From: Oceanospirillaceae bacterium
GTDB taxonomy: Bacteria > Pseudomonadota > Gammaproteobacteria > Pseudomonadales > Balneatricaceae
Assembly: GCA_013373085.1 (NCBI GenBank)
Contig: JABXIM010000008.1
Location: 1 to 42,447, forward strand
Direction of reading: 5' to 3'
DNA: 42,447 nt
Part shown: piece by piece, positions 35,446-42,447 of the stretch
How the letters are laid out: every line of letters begins with the position of its first letter
How positions within the stretch are numbered: the first letter of the stretch is position 1
Position numbers and translations under genes: made by a program
Notes under the pieces: generated by a model
Database searches by the model: none
What the model was told of the DNA's origin: nothing
What the model saw: the letters and a program-made list of their open reading frames with translations, nothing else

Positions 35446-35679
35446 ATGGATACCTCGCAGCACACGATGCACAACCTGTTCGAACAGCTGGGCCTGCCCA
35501 GCGACGAGCGTAATGTCGAGCAATTCATTCGCACGCACCGCCTGTTCAGCCAGGATATCCGGCTCGATCAGGCCACTTTCTGGACCGAGTCCCAGGCCGA
35601 GTTTTTACGCGAAGCCTTCGACGAGGACTCGGACTGGTGCGAAGTGGTCGACGAGCTCAACACGCGTCTGCGCAGCTGA
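35446..35679 (+). CDS. DUF2789 small protein
   Basis: 77 aa from ATG 35446 with AGGAG 7 bases upstream; the open frame before it is not coding. It matches DUF2789: MDTSQHTMHNLFEQLGLPSDERNVEQFIRTHRLFSQDIRLDQATFWTESQAEFLREAFDEDSDWCEVVDELNTRLRS, an acidic helical protein of unknown role common in Pseudomonas and relatives (described here in pieces: conserved HNLFEQLGLP, AxFWxxSQAxFLxEA, DxDWxxVVDxLNxxL). It is divergent from trpS and lies just before an exported orphan gene. Confidence 0.88.
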   Translation: MDTSQHTMHNLFEQLGLPSDERNVEQFIRTHRLFSQDIRLDQATFWTESQAEFLREAFDEDSDWCEVVDELNTRLRS

Positions 35680-35702
35680 ACGCCGCAACTGTCCCGAACC
35701 CG

Positions 35703-36053
35703 ATGAGAAGACCAAGCGCCTTCTTCGCCGCCCTGCTGACCTCGCTTGTGCTGAGCACAGGCGCCTATTCGCATGAGGAAGAGTGGTTCCAGGGCGGCTC
35801 GCTGCACGCGGGCACGGTGGCGGACTGGAACCGTGCATCCTACCCCAATCGCCTGGCAACCTCGGCCGACTGGGCGCTCGCCAGCAAGAACGTCGAACAG
35901 CTGGTGCGAGAGAGCGGTGATATCGAAACCCTCAAACCCTTCGCCGAACAGCTGCTCGGCTGCATCGACCGCATCTCCCACACCGACGGTGTTATCGATG
36001 AGACCCAAACCATACGGGTCGCCTCCGCCTGCATGGCGCATATGGGCTGGTGA
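35703..36053 (+). CDS. Small exported protein, unknown family
   Basis: 116 aa from ATG 35703, 23 bases after the DUF2789 stop; the ribosome site is poor. A signal peptide is evident (MRRPSAFFAALLTSLVLSTGAYS), so the mature protein of about 93 residues (HEEEWFQGGSLHAGTVADWN...) is periplasmic. It has two cysteines (LLGCIDRIS and VASACMAHMGW) that might form a disulfide, and helices suggested by EQLVRESGDIETLKPFAEQLLGC. I do not recognise the family. Possibly co-transcribed with the DUF2789 gene. Confidence 0.7.
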   Translation: MRRPSAFFAALLTSLVLSTGAYSHEEEWFQGGSLHAGTVADWNRASYPNRLATSADWALASKNVEQLVRESGDIETLKPFAEQLLGCIDRISHTDGVIDETQTIRVASACMAHMGW

Positions 36054-36119
36054 TCGCTTTTTTTGCCCCGGCGATCTGCGTATCATCATGGGCAAACCGA
36101 CGCAACCGACCAGGGCCCC

Positions 36120-36896
36120 ATGCTGACAGTCATTTCCCCCGCCAAGACCCTCGACTACGACACGCCGCCGACCACCGACCGCCACACCCAGCCGGAATGG
36201 CTGGACCAGTCCCAGCTGCTGATCGACGAGTTGCGCACCCTGTCGGTACAGGACGTGGCCGGGCTGATGAAGCTCAGCGACAAGCTGGCGAGCCTCAACG
36301 TGGCCCGTTATGAAAGCTGGTCCCGCCCCTTTTCCCCGGACAACGCCAAACAGGCGCTGCTGGCATTCAAGGGTGACGTCTATACCGGACTCGACGCCGA
36401 AACCCTTTCGGACGAGGACCTGGCGTTCGCGCAGCAGCACCTGCGCATGCTGTCCGGTCTCTACGGCCTGCTCAAGCCGCTCGACCTGATGCAGCCGTAT
36501 CGGCTGGAGATGGGCACCAAGCTCGGCAACGCCCGCGGCAAGGACCTTTACGCCTTCTGGGGCAGCCGGCTGACCGACGCCCTGAATGCCGAACTCGGCG
36601 GATCGGAGCCGGTGCTGGTCAACCTGGCGTCGAACGAGTACTTCAAGTCGATCCAGCCGAAAGCGCTCAAGGCACGACTGATCACGCCGGTATTCAAGGA
36701 CTGGAAAAACGGCCAGTACAAGATCATCAGCTTCTATGCCAAAAAGGCGCGCGGCCTGATGGCCCGCTATATCATTCGGAACCGTATCGAGGACCCGGAA
36801 CAGCTCAAGGGCTTCGATCTCGAGGGGTATCGCTTCGATCCAGAAACCTCGAAGGGCGACACCTGGGTCTTTATTCGCGATCACGCGGACCATTGA
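36120..36896 (+). CDS. yaaA: Peroxide stress protein YaaA
   Basis: 258 aa from ATG 36120, equal in length to E. coli YaaA. Motifs: [135 protein letters not shown] and [11 protein letters not shown]-type end. In E. coli it is induced by OxyR and limits free iron during hydrogen peroxide stress. An ATG further upstream in the open frame is not conserved. Confidence 0.95.
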   Translation: MLTVISPAKTLDYDTPPTTDRHTQPEWLDQSQLLIDELRTLSVQDVAGLMKLSDKLASLNVARYESWSRPFSPDNAKQALLAFKGDVYTGLDAETLSDEDLAFAQQHLRMLSGLYGLLKPLDLMQPYRLEMGTKLGNARGKDLYAFWGSRLTDALNAELGGSEPVLVNLASNEYFKSIQPKALKARLITPVFKDWKNGQYKIISFYAKKARGLMARYIIRNRIEDPEQLKGFDLEGYRFDPETSKGDTWVFIRDHADH

Positions 36897-36980
36897 CCTG
36901 GCAATTGACCCCTGGCCAATGGTGATGCTTCCCTGCATCACGGTTAATGCACGGTATTTTTTAGGCGTGGAGGAAGGCAT

Positions 36981-38009
36981 ATGGACTACCGACCATCGGC
37001 ACAGCGCTATGAGACGATGCGCTACAACCGCTGCGGCCGCAGCGGTCTGAAACTACCGGCCCTGTCGCTGGGACTGTGGCACAACTTCGGTCATGACGCC
37101 TCCATCGCGACCGCCCGTGCCATCTGCCGTACGGCCTTCGACCTCGGCATCACCCACTTCGACCTGGCGAACAACTACGGCCCGCCGCCGGGCTCGGCGG
37201 AAGCGTTTTTCGGTGAGATGCTGCGCCGGGACTTCGCCGGCTTGCGGGATGAGCTGATCATCTCGAGCAAGGCCGGTTACCGCATGTGGCCCGGCCCCTA
37301 TGGCGAGTGGGGCAGCCGCAAATACCTGCTGGCCAGCCTCGACCAGAGCCTGCAGCGGCTCGGCGTCGACTACGTCGATATCTTCTATTCACACCGTTTC
37401 GACCCGGAAACGCCGCTCGAGGAAACCATGGGCGCGCTCGACACCGCGGTGCGCCAGGGCAAGGCATTGTACGTGGGCCTGTCGTCATACAACTCCCAGC
37501 GCACGCGGGAAGCGGTAGCGATCCTCCGGGAACTGGGTACTCCCTGCCTGATCCACCAGCCGAGCTACTCGATGATCAATCGCTGGATCGAGGACGATGG
37601 CCTGCTGGATACCCTGGACGATCTCGGTATGGGCTCCATTGTCTTTTCGCCGCTGGCCCAGGGCATGCTGACCGGCAAGTATCTCGATGGCGTGCCCGAG
37701 GGCAGCCGCGCCAGCCAGGGTAAAACGCTGGAGTCGGCCCATCTGTCCGCGGAAAACCTCGAACGGATCCGAACGCTCGACGCCATCGCGCAGCAGCGCG
37801 GCCAGAGCCTGGCGCAGATGGCGCTTGCCTGGACGCTGCGCGGAGGCCGTGTGACCTCTGCGTTGCTTGGCGCCAGCCGGCCCGAACAGCTGATCGACAG
37901 CGTCTCGGCACTGGACAAACCCGACTTCACGCCGGAAGAGCTGGCCGAAATCGACCGCTACGCCGTCGAGGGTGGCGTCAATCTCTGGGCCCGCTCGTCC
38001 CAGGAATAG
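36981..38009 (+). CDS. mgrA: Aldo/keto reductase, L-glyceraldehyde 3-phosphate reductase type
   Basis: 342 aa with GGAGGAAGG before the ATG. AKR14/YghZ-type features: RYNRCGRSGLKLPALSLGLWHNFG, the catalytic D-Y pair in HFDLANNYGPPPGSAE, active-site lysine in LIISSKAGYRMWPGPYGEWGSRKYLLASLDQSLQRLGVDYVDIFYSHRFDPETPLEETM (His in YSHRFD), and NADPH-binding FSPLAQGMLTGKYLDG and GASRPEQL. E. coli YghZ reduces methylglyoxal and L-glyceraldehyde 3-phosphate. A 9-bp inverted repeat spans the stop codon. The LysR gene is convergent, 15 bases away. Confidence 0.92.
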   Translation: MDYRPSAQRYETMRYNRCGRSGLKLPALSLGLWHNFGHDASIATARAICRTAFDLGITHFDLANNYGPPPGSAEAFFGEMLRRDFAGLRDELIISSKAGYRMWPGPYGEWGSRKYLLASLDQSLQRLGVDYVDIFYSHRFDPETPLEETMGALDTAVRQGKALYVGLSSYNSQRTREAVAILRELGTPCLIHQPSYSMINRWIEDDGLLDTLDDLGMGSIVFSPLAQGMLTGKYLDGVPEGSRASQGKTLESAHLSAENLERIRTLDAIAQQRGQSLAQMALAWTLRGGRVTSALLGASRPEQLIDSVSALDKPDFTPEELAEIDRYAVEGGVNLWARSSQE

Positions 38010-38016
38010 CGGGCCC
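37987..38016. terminator. Hairpin over the mgrA stop codon
   Basis: GGGCCCGCT (37987-37995) and AGCGGGCCC (38008-38016) are a perfect 9-bp inverted repeat with a 12-base loop that contains the mgrA stop TAG. It lies between convergent genes and could end both transcripts; no T-run, so rho-independent termination would be weak. Confidence 0.5.
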
Positions 38017-38024
38017 GCAGCTGT

Positions 38025-38927
38025 CTAGCCAAGGGATTCAAGAAAGGTTTCAAGCAGCAGGTTCGGGCGGCGGCCCTTGCGCGTAACAATCGCCAGCCGG
38101 CTGTCGAAGTACAGGCGTTGCGGACACAGCGCTTTCATCTGCCCCTTGCCGACCCAGTTGGCGGCATAGTGGTCCGGCAGATAGCCGATATAGCCGCCGG
38201 TCAGTATCAGAAAGGCAATTCCCTCCCGGTCCGAGGCGGTTGCGCTGCAGTTGAGCAGCTGGTGTTGCCCTATCGCCTCGGCAGTCATGCGGTAACTCGG
38301 CACAACCGCAGCGGCCGTCATGAGCGTTTCGTTATCCAGGTCCCCCTCCTTTTCGAAAAAGGGGTGCTCATCGCTGCAGTAGAGGTGGGAGCGCTCTTCG
38401 TACAGGTGGCGGTAATCGAGGCCGGACAGCGGCGCGATATGGGGAATGGCGCCGACATGCAGGCGACCATCGAAAAGGCCCCGCTCGATTTCACCCGGCG
38501 TGCTCATGCTGATATTGATGCGGATACCCTCGCCTTTGTCGTGCAGCTCTTTCAGCGCCCGCGTGATACGCATCTGCGGCTGGGTCACCAGGTTGTTGAC
38601 GATGCCGATATTGAGCTCGCCCCGCAGTTGCTGATTGATCTGGTTGACCTCGCCGCGGAAGTCCTCGACCGCGGTCAGCAGGATCTCGCCGGCATGCAGC
38701 ACCCTCCGCCCTTCGTCGGTCAGCGCGAACCCACCTCTTCCGCGCTGGCACAGGCGCATACCGAGACGCTTTTCCAGGTCACTCATATGCTGACTCACGG
38801 CGGATCGCGTAATCCCGAGCGCGCTCTCGGCGGCGGAAAAGCTGCCGCATTCGGCGACCGTCCTGAAAATCCGTAGCAGCCGCAGGTCATAGTCGCTGAC
38901 CTGCCCCAGTACGTTTTTGGGCTTCAT
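38025..38927 (-). CDS. LysR-family transcriptional regulator
   Basis: 300 aa. Winged helix-turn-helix at about 10-70 (LRLLRIFRTVAECGSFSAAESALGITRSAVSQHMSDLEKRLGMRLCQRGRGGFALTDEGRRVL) and a periplasmic-binding-protein-like effector domain (about 95-300, ELNIGIVNNLVTQPQMRITRALKEL, LFDGRLHVGAIPHIAPLSGLDYRHLYEERSHLYCSDEHPFF). Its target is not clear: the neighbours are a convergent aldo/keto reductase and, upstream, the 3' end of the demethylase gene on the same strand. Confidence 0.93.
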   Translation of the reverse strand: MKPKNVLGQVSDYDLRLLRIFRTVAECGSFSAAESALGITRSAVSQHMSDLEKRLGMRLCQRGRGGFALTDEGRRVLHAGEILLTAVEDFRGEVNQINQQLRGELNIGIVNNLVTQPQMRITRALKELHDKGEGIRINISMSTPGEIERGLFDGRLHVGAIPHIAPLSGLDYRHLYEERSHLYCSDEHPFFEKEGDLDNETLMTAAAVVPSYRMTAEAIGQHQLLNCSATASDREGIAFLILTGGYIGYLPDHYAANWVGKGQMKALCPQRLYFDSRLAIVTRKGRRPNLLLETFLESLG

Positions 38928-39033
38928 AGTTTAAGCAATACCAAACAAATACATCGAAACTTTATCAATACCTCACCAAACTGGATACCGCAAGCCCGGT
39001 ATCTGGCTTCTTTGCGGCCACCTATAAAAAGAA

Positions 39034-39065
39034 AAAGGCCCGAGATCATGCGACCTCGAGCCTTT
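39034..39065 (-). terminator. Rho-independent terminator after the demethylase gene
   Basis: On the minus strand AAAGGCTCGAG ... CTCGGGCCTTT forms a stem (one mismatch), followed by TTTTTCTTTTT. It ends the leftward transcript of the demethylase gene. Confidence 0.75.
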
Positions 39066-39173
39066 CAGAGCTATCTGACCGGATCGACGCTGGCATCATC
39101 GACCCTGATCTTTACCTGATTGCACACCCGTGCGAGTCGACCGGGCGTTGCCTGCCAACCACCTGTTAGGAGA

Positions 39174-39197
39174 AGCCTGGGGGATTAGCCCCAGGCT
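39174..39197 (-). terminator. Stem-loop just after the demethylase stop codon
   Basis: AGCCTGGGG-GATTAG-CCCCAGGCT is a perfect 9-bp stem with a 6-base loop, 13 bases after the stop, without a T-run. It precedes the real terminator at 39034-39065 and may protect the mRNA end. Confidence 0.5.
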
Positions 39198-39209
39198 GGG
39201 GCCACCTGT

Positions 39210-41246
39210 TTAAATGTCCTTCACCAGGCGCAGGGCATCGTAGATCGCCGCATGGGTATTGCGTGTGGAGACTGCATCACCAATGCGGAACAACTGGAAG
39301 CGCCCTGAGGGGTTCCGTACAACGGCTTGAGATTTCCCGTCTATCAGATCCTCGTAAGACACTTCACCCTGGTTTGACGAATGGGGCTTGAGCTCGAAAT
39401 ACAGATCGTCCAGCGGAATAATGCCGTGGTTGACGATGATCTGATCATACTCCCGCTCCAGAGAGACACCACCGTAATCGCTGCCGATGTAGGCTTTCAG
39501 CGAGCCGCCCTGCTTCTCCACCGCTTCGAGGCGGAAGGTGACCGTAAAGGTGGTATCAAGCGATTGCAGCGAACGCATATACGGAACCAGGTTCATCGCC
39601 ATCACTTCCGGCGCGAATGAACGGTCTGGCGTCATCACCTCAACCTTCGCCCCGGTCCTGGCGATGATCTCGGCCGCCTGAAGGCCGGCGTGATCACCCG
39701 CATCATCGAAGATCAGCACGTTCTTTCCGGGCTTTACATCGCCGGAAATAATGTCCCAGGCGGAAATAACATGCTCGTTACCCCTGGCCAGAACCTCTGT
39801 ATGGGGCATCCCCCCCGTTGCGACGATCACCACATCGGGATTCTCGGCTTCAACGGTATCGGCCTCAGCCCAGGTGTTGAATGCGATTCGAACTCCCAGG
39901 CGTTCACACTGAGCCAAGCGCCAGTCGATAATGGAAATCATCTCTTTGCGCCGCTCGCTCTGGGCGGTCAGGCGGACCTGCCCCCCGGCCTCGCTGGCGG
40001 CTTCGAATACCACGACCTCGTGACCTCGCTCGCCTGCAACACGCGCGGCCTCCAGTCCACCAGGCCCGGCACCGATGATCACCACCTTTTTCCGGGTTTC
40101 GGCTTTGGGGATTTCATGAGGCATGGATTCTTCACGCCCCGTCGCTGCGTTGTGAATGCAATAAGCCGCACCACCCTGATAAATACGGTCAAGGCAGTAA
40201 TTGGCGCCGACACAGGGACGAATCTCTTCTTCCCGCTTCTCGATGATTTTTCGCACTATGTGCGGATCGGTCATGTGCGCCCGCGTCATCCCCACAAGGT
40301 CCACCTTGCCTGATGCGACAGCATGACGGGCGGTGGCAACGTCAGGGATCTTGGCGGCATGGAAAACCGGCATACCGGTCGACGCGCGGATATCCCCGGC
40401 GAAATCAAGGTGCGGACTGTTAGGCATCCCCTGGATTGGGATCACATCGGTCAAGCCCGCATCGGTATCGATATGACCACGCACCACATTCAGGAAGTCG
40501 ACCATGCCGCTGTCTTTCAGACGGCGGGAAATTTCCAGTCCATCTTCTTTGGTAAGGCCTCCCGCCAGAAGCTCATCGCCGGTGTAGCGCATACCGATAA
40601 TGAAGTCAGGGCCAACGCGTCTGCGCATCTCCGACAACACGTCAAAAGTGAAACGCAAGCGGTTCTCAAGAGAGCCACCGTATGGCCCTTCCAGCTCATT
40701 GGTCAGGGGAGACCAGAACTGATCCATCAGATGGCCGTAAGCCTGAAGCTCGATACCATCCATGCCGCCTGCTTTCATGCGCTCGGCGGCATCAGCGTAA
40801 TCTTTGATGATTCGCTCGATATCCCAGTCTTCCATTTTCTTGGGGAACGCCCGATGGGCCGCCTCACGGTGGTGGGAAGCGGATACGACGGGCAGCCAGT
40901 GCTCTTTGTCCCAACGGGTGCGCCGTCCAAGGTGGGTCAGCTGGATCATGATCGCAGCTCCCTCTTCGTGCACGGCATCCGTAAGGTCTTTCATCCAGGG
41001 CACAACCTCATCCTTGTAAACCAGGAGATTGTTGAACACCGGCGGACTGTCTTTTGACACCGCAGCAGAGCCCGCAGTCATGGTCATCGCGACGCCACCC
41101 TTGGCACGCTCGACATGATAGGCGCGGTAGCGTCCTTTCGGCATGCCATCTTCCGGGTAGGCCGGCTCATGAGCCGTCATGATGATCCGGTTTCTCAGGG
41201 TAAGGTTCTTGAGTTGATAAGGCTGTAAAAGAGGATCATTGGACAT
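39210..41246 (-). CDS. N-methyl-amine demethylase-type NADH:flavin oxidoreductase (DgcA/StcD-like)
   Basis: 678 aa. Residues about 1-350 are an Old Yellow Enzyme-type FMN barrel (LTLRNRIIMTAHEPAYPEDGMPKGRYRAYHVERAKGG, MIQLTHLGRRTRWD, GGMDGIELQAYGHLMDQFWSPLTNELEGPYGGSLENRLRF, VDLVGMTRAHMTDPHIVRKI). Then a Cys-rich 4Fe-4S segment (CVGANYCLDRIYQGGAAYC) and from about 385 a FAD/NAD(P)-type domain (VVIIGAGPGGLEAARVAGERGHEVVVFEAASEAGGQ). The end RIGDAVSTRNTHAAIYDALRLVKDI matches the dimethylglycine demethylase DgcA and stachydrine/N-methylproline demethylases (StcD) very well. It probably removes an N-methyl group from a betaine-derived compound; the substrate cannot be told. AGGAG precedes the ATG. 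Confidence 0.85.
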   Translation of the reverse strand: MSNDPLLQPYQLKNLTLRNRIIMTAHEPAYPEDGMPKGRYRAYHVERAKGGVAMTMTAGSAAVSKDSPPVFNNLLVYKDEVVPWMKDLTDAVHEEGAAIMIQLTHLGRRTRWDKEHWLPVVSASHHREAAHRAFPKKMEDWDIERIIKDYADAAERMKAGGMDGIELQAYGHLMDQFWSPLTNELEGPYGGSLENRLRFTFDVLSEMRRRVGPDFIIGMRYTGDELLAGGLTKEDGLEISRRLKDSGMVDFLNVVRGHIDTDAGLTDVIPIQGMPNSPHLDFAGDIRASTGMPVFHAAKIPDVATARHAVASGKVDLVGMTRAHMTDPHIVRKIIEKREEEIRPCVGANYCLDRIYQGGAAYCIHNAATGREESMPHEIPKAETRKKVVIIGAGPGGLEAARVAGERGHEVVVFEAASEAGGQVRLTAQSERRKEMISIIDWRLAQCERLGVRIAFNTWAEADTVEAENPDVVIVATGGMPHTEVLARGNEHVISAWDIISGDVKPGKNVLIFDDAGDHAGLQAAEIIARTGAKVEVMTPDRSFAPEVMAMNLVPYMRSLQSLDTTFTVTFRLEAVEKQGGSLKAYIGSDYGGVSLEREYDQIIVNHGIIPLDDLYFELKPHSSNQGEVSYEDLIDGKSQAVVRNPSGRFQLFRIGDAVSTRNTHAAIYDALRLVKDI

Positions 41247-41334
41247 GACTGCACTCCTGTTCCGTTCGTAGCACTGACTGGCTCTGTTGAGGAAATATCG
41301 ACCACCCTGAATCCGATGCTAAGGAAAAATGTAC

Positions 41335-41368
41335 AGATGTGTCAATATTTACGACATCTATGTATAGT
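41335..41368. promoter_or_regulatory. TetR operator palindrome and promoter between demethylase and tetR
   Basis: AGATGT-N13-ACATCT (41335-41359) is an inverted repeat typical in size for a TetR operator. It overlaps a plausible plus-strand promoter, TGTCAA (41340-41345) with 17 bases to TATAGT (41363-41368), so the regulator could repress itself and the divergent demethylase. The region is AT-rich compared with its surroundings. Confidence 0.55.
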
Positions 41369-41437
41369 GAAATAATTCATGCTCTTTTATGATTGACAGA
41401 AATGAACATTCCGTATAGCCAAAAAGGCCTGGCAACC

Positions 41438-42076
41438 ATGACAAAGCCATTGAAGAACGAAAGCGGCTGGCGCGGCTCTCCGGAAGTGTGGTTCGAAGCA
41501 GCGATAGAAATCCTGCTGGAGTCCGGGGTTGAGGCAGTCAAGATTTCAACTCTTGCAAAGAGACTGAACCTGTCCAGAACGAGCTTTTACTGGTTCTTCA
41601 ATGACAGGGAAGCGCTGTTAAGTGATCTCGTCAGCGCCTGGAAGGACAAGAATACGGGCGGCATTGTTGCGCAGTCGGAAGCCTATGCAGACTCACTTGC
41701 AGAAGCGACGTTGAATGTTTTCGATTGCTGGCTGGATGAAACATTATTCGATTCAAAGTTCGAATTCGCGATCCGTAGCTGGTCACTGCGGTCACAGGCG
41801 ATACAGGAGGAGGTTCAGCGCGCAGACACGCTTCGCCTGAGTGCACTGGCAAACATGTTCAGGCGCCACGGGTTCAACGATATCGAAGCCGATGTGCATT
41901 CGCGGACGATTTACCTCGTGCAGATTGGCTACATCACTATGCAGACCAGGGAATCGGTGGCGGAACGCATGCGGCGTATCCCGGAATACGTCAAGATATT
42001 TACCGGTGAGCTGCCGCAACCCCATGAACTCAAACGCTTTTACCACAAACACGGATATACACAGGAAAACGTCTGA
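41438..42076 (+). CDS. TetR-family transcriptional regulator
   Basis: 212 aa from ATG 41438 (AAGG upstream); an ATG at 41402 would add 12 residues. N-terminal helix-turn-helix: FEAAIEILLESGVEAVKISTLAKRLNLSRTSFYWFFNDREALLSDLVSAWKDKN, then a helical ligand/dimer domain ending ELKRFYHKHGYTQENV. It is divergent from the demethylase gene with 190 bases between, and a palindrome lies in that gap, so it is the likely local regulator and its effector may be the N-methylated substrate. Confidence 0.92.
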   Translation: MTKPLKNESGWRGSPEVWFEAAIEILLESGVEAVKISTLAKRLNLSRTSFYWFFNDREALLSDLVSAWKDKNTGGIVAQSEAYADSLAEATLNVFDCWLDETLFDSKFEFAIRSWSLRSQAIQEEVQRADTLRLSALANMFRRHGFNDIEADVHSRTIYLVQIGYITMQTRESVAERMRRIPEYVKIFTGELPQPHELKRFYHKHGYTQENV

Positions 42077-42447
42077 GATAAAACACCAAAAATCCGCAAG
42101 GCGTCTTTATGTTAGTAGGTTCTTCGCAGATTAACGTGAACCCAGGGGCCAAAAGTAGGATGGGTGGAGCCGCACTGGCACTCTGTTTAACGCTTTCAGC
42201 GAGGTTGACGCGGCGCAACCCATCAATGAGTCGGCAGGATGCATATCCAAGATGGGTTGCACGACGCCCTGGCCGCATCAGTGACGGCTATGCCGTGCCG
42301 GGGCGTCGCTCCACCCATCCTCCTATGCGGTCGTCGGTGTCAACCTCTGGTGCTTCTCTATTTGGCTTTTACTATTTGATCTGTCTTCCCGTGCAGTTGG
42401 TGAAGTTTTGGCTTTGGGTTGAGTGTCCTCGAATACACATTCGGGAC
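42077..42447. repeat. Family B repeat (copy 5) and unassigned right edge
   Basis: 371 bases without a confident gene. 42156-42325 is a family B repeat: GTAGGATGGGTGGAGCCGCA at the left, an inner GATGGGTTGCACGACGCC and a right end CGTCGCTCCACCCATCCTCC. The last about 110 bases are less GC-rich. A plus-strand frame is open from ATG 42334 to the edge (starting MRSSVSTSGASLFGF) and minus frames are also open, so no call is made. A hairpin GTCC-T-CGAAT-ACAC-ATTCG-GGAC ends the window (42425-42447). Confidence 0.55.

Noticed and set aside
42334-42447. Partial gene at the right edge (MRSSVSTSGASLFGF...)
   Set aside because: Frames on both strands are open over this short distance and no family or ribosome site can be shown.

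Overview
The window is high-GC DNA (roughly 60 percent by eye) from a marine-type gammaproteobacterium of the Pseudomonas/Oceanospirillales group. The evidence is the gene content: LutABC, the urtABCDE/ure cluster with a gammaproteobacterial long UrtB, DUF2788 and DUF2789 proteins, YaaA, KdsA, long-form TrpS and CysK of the E. coli type. The genus cannot be fixed from sequence alone. No rRNA, tRNA, CRISPR array, transposase or prophage gene was seen. This is mostly ordinary chromosomal metabolism, peppered with two families of intergenic palindromic repeats.

Left part (1-5200): the end of a tripartite tricarboxylate (TTT) transporter operon (tctC and the start of tctB, reading off the left edge), a FadR-type GntR regulator, and divergently the L-lactate utilisation operon lutABC. 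A perfect 11-bp palindrome of GntR/FadR type lies in the divergent region. Next (5300-8630) come a single-domain globin, a TVP38-FAD-disulfide oxidoreductase fusion and a DUF4136 lipoprotein.

Urea region (8830-23000, almost all minus strand): urtABCDE (urea ABC importer), ureD, then a break of about 2.6 kb carrying an Asp/Glu-racemase-like gene, an Arg/Asp-rich lipoprotein on the opposite strand and creA, and then ureA-ureB-ureC-ureE-(mini UreJ)-ureF-ureG. All nickel and active-site residues of UreC are present at their canonical positions. Upstream of urtA is a near-perfect sigma-54 promoter with candidate NtrC half-sites about 100-150 bp further upstream, so nitrogen limitation probably drives urea import. 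Between ureB and ureC is a 28-codon ORF that repeats the ureC start and is coupled to both genes by overlapping stop/start codons.

Middle part (23260-31240): DUF2788, LemA plus a GIDE-like membrane protein carrying a canonical EF-hand, a PilZ-like protein behind a structured leader, kdsA, a pseudokinase-TM-FGE-sulfatase fusion, a DUF4139 exported protein and a Sel1-repeat protein.

Right part (31500-42100): cysK, a 65-aa orphan next to a cluster of stem-loops, sseA, trpS, DUF2789, a small exported orphan, yaaA, an aldo/keto reductase (mgrA type), a LysR regulator, an N-methyl-amine demethylase-type flavoenzyme (DgcA/StcD family) and its divergent TetR regulator. The last about 110 bases are less GC-rich and could not be assigned.

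The best candidates for something new are the ureB/ureC duplicated leader ORF, the mini UreJ, the pseudokinase-FGE fusion, the LemA/GIDE-EF-hand pair and the repeat families that supply stop codons to genes.
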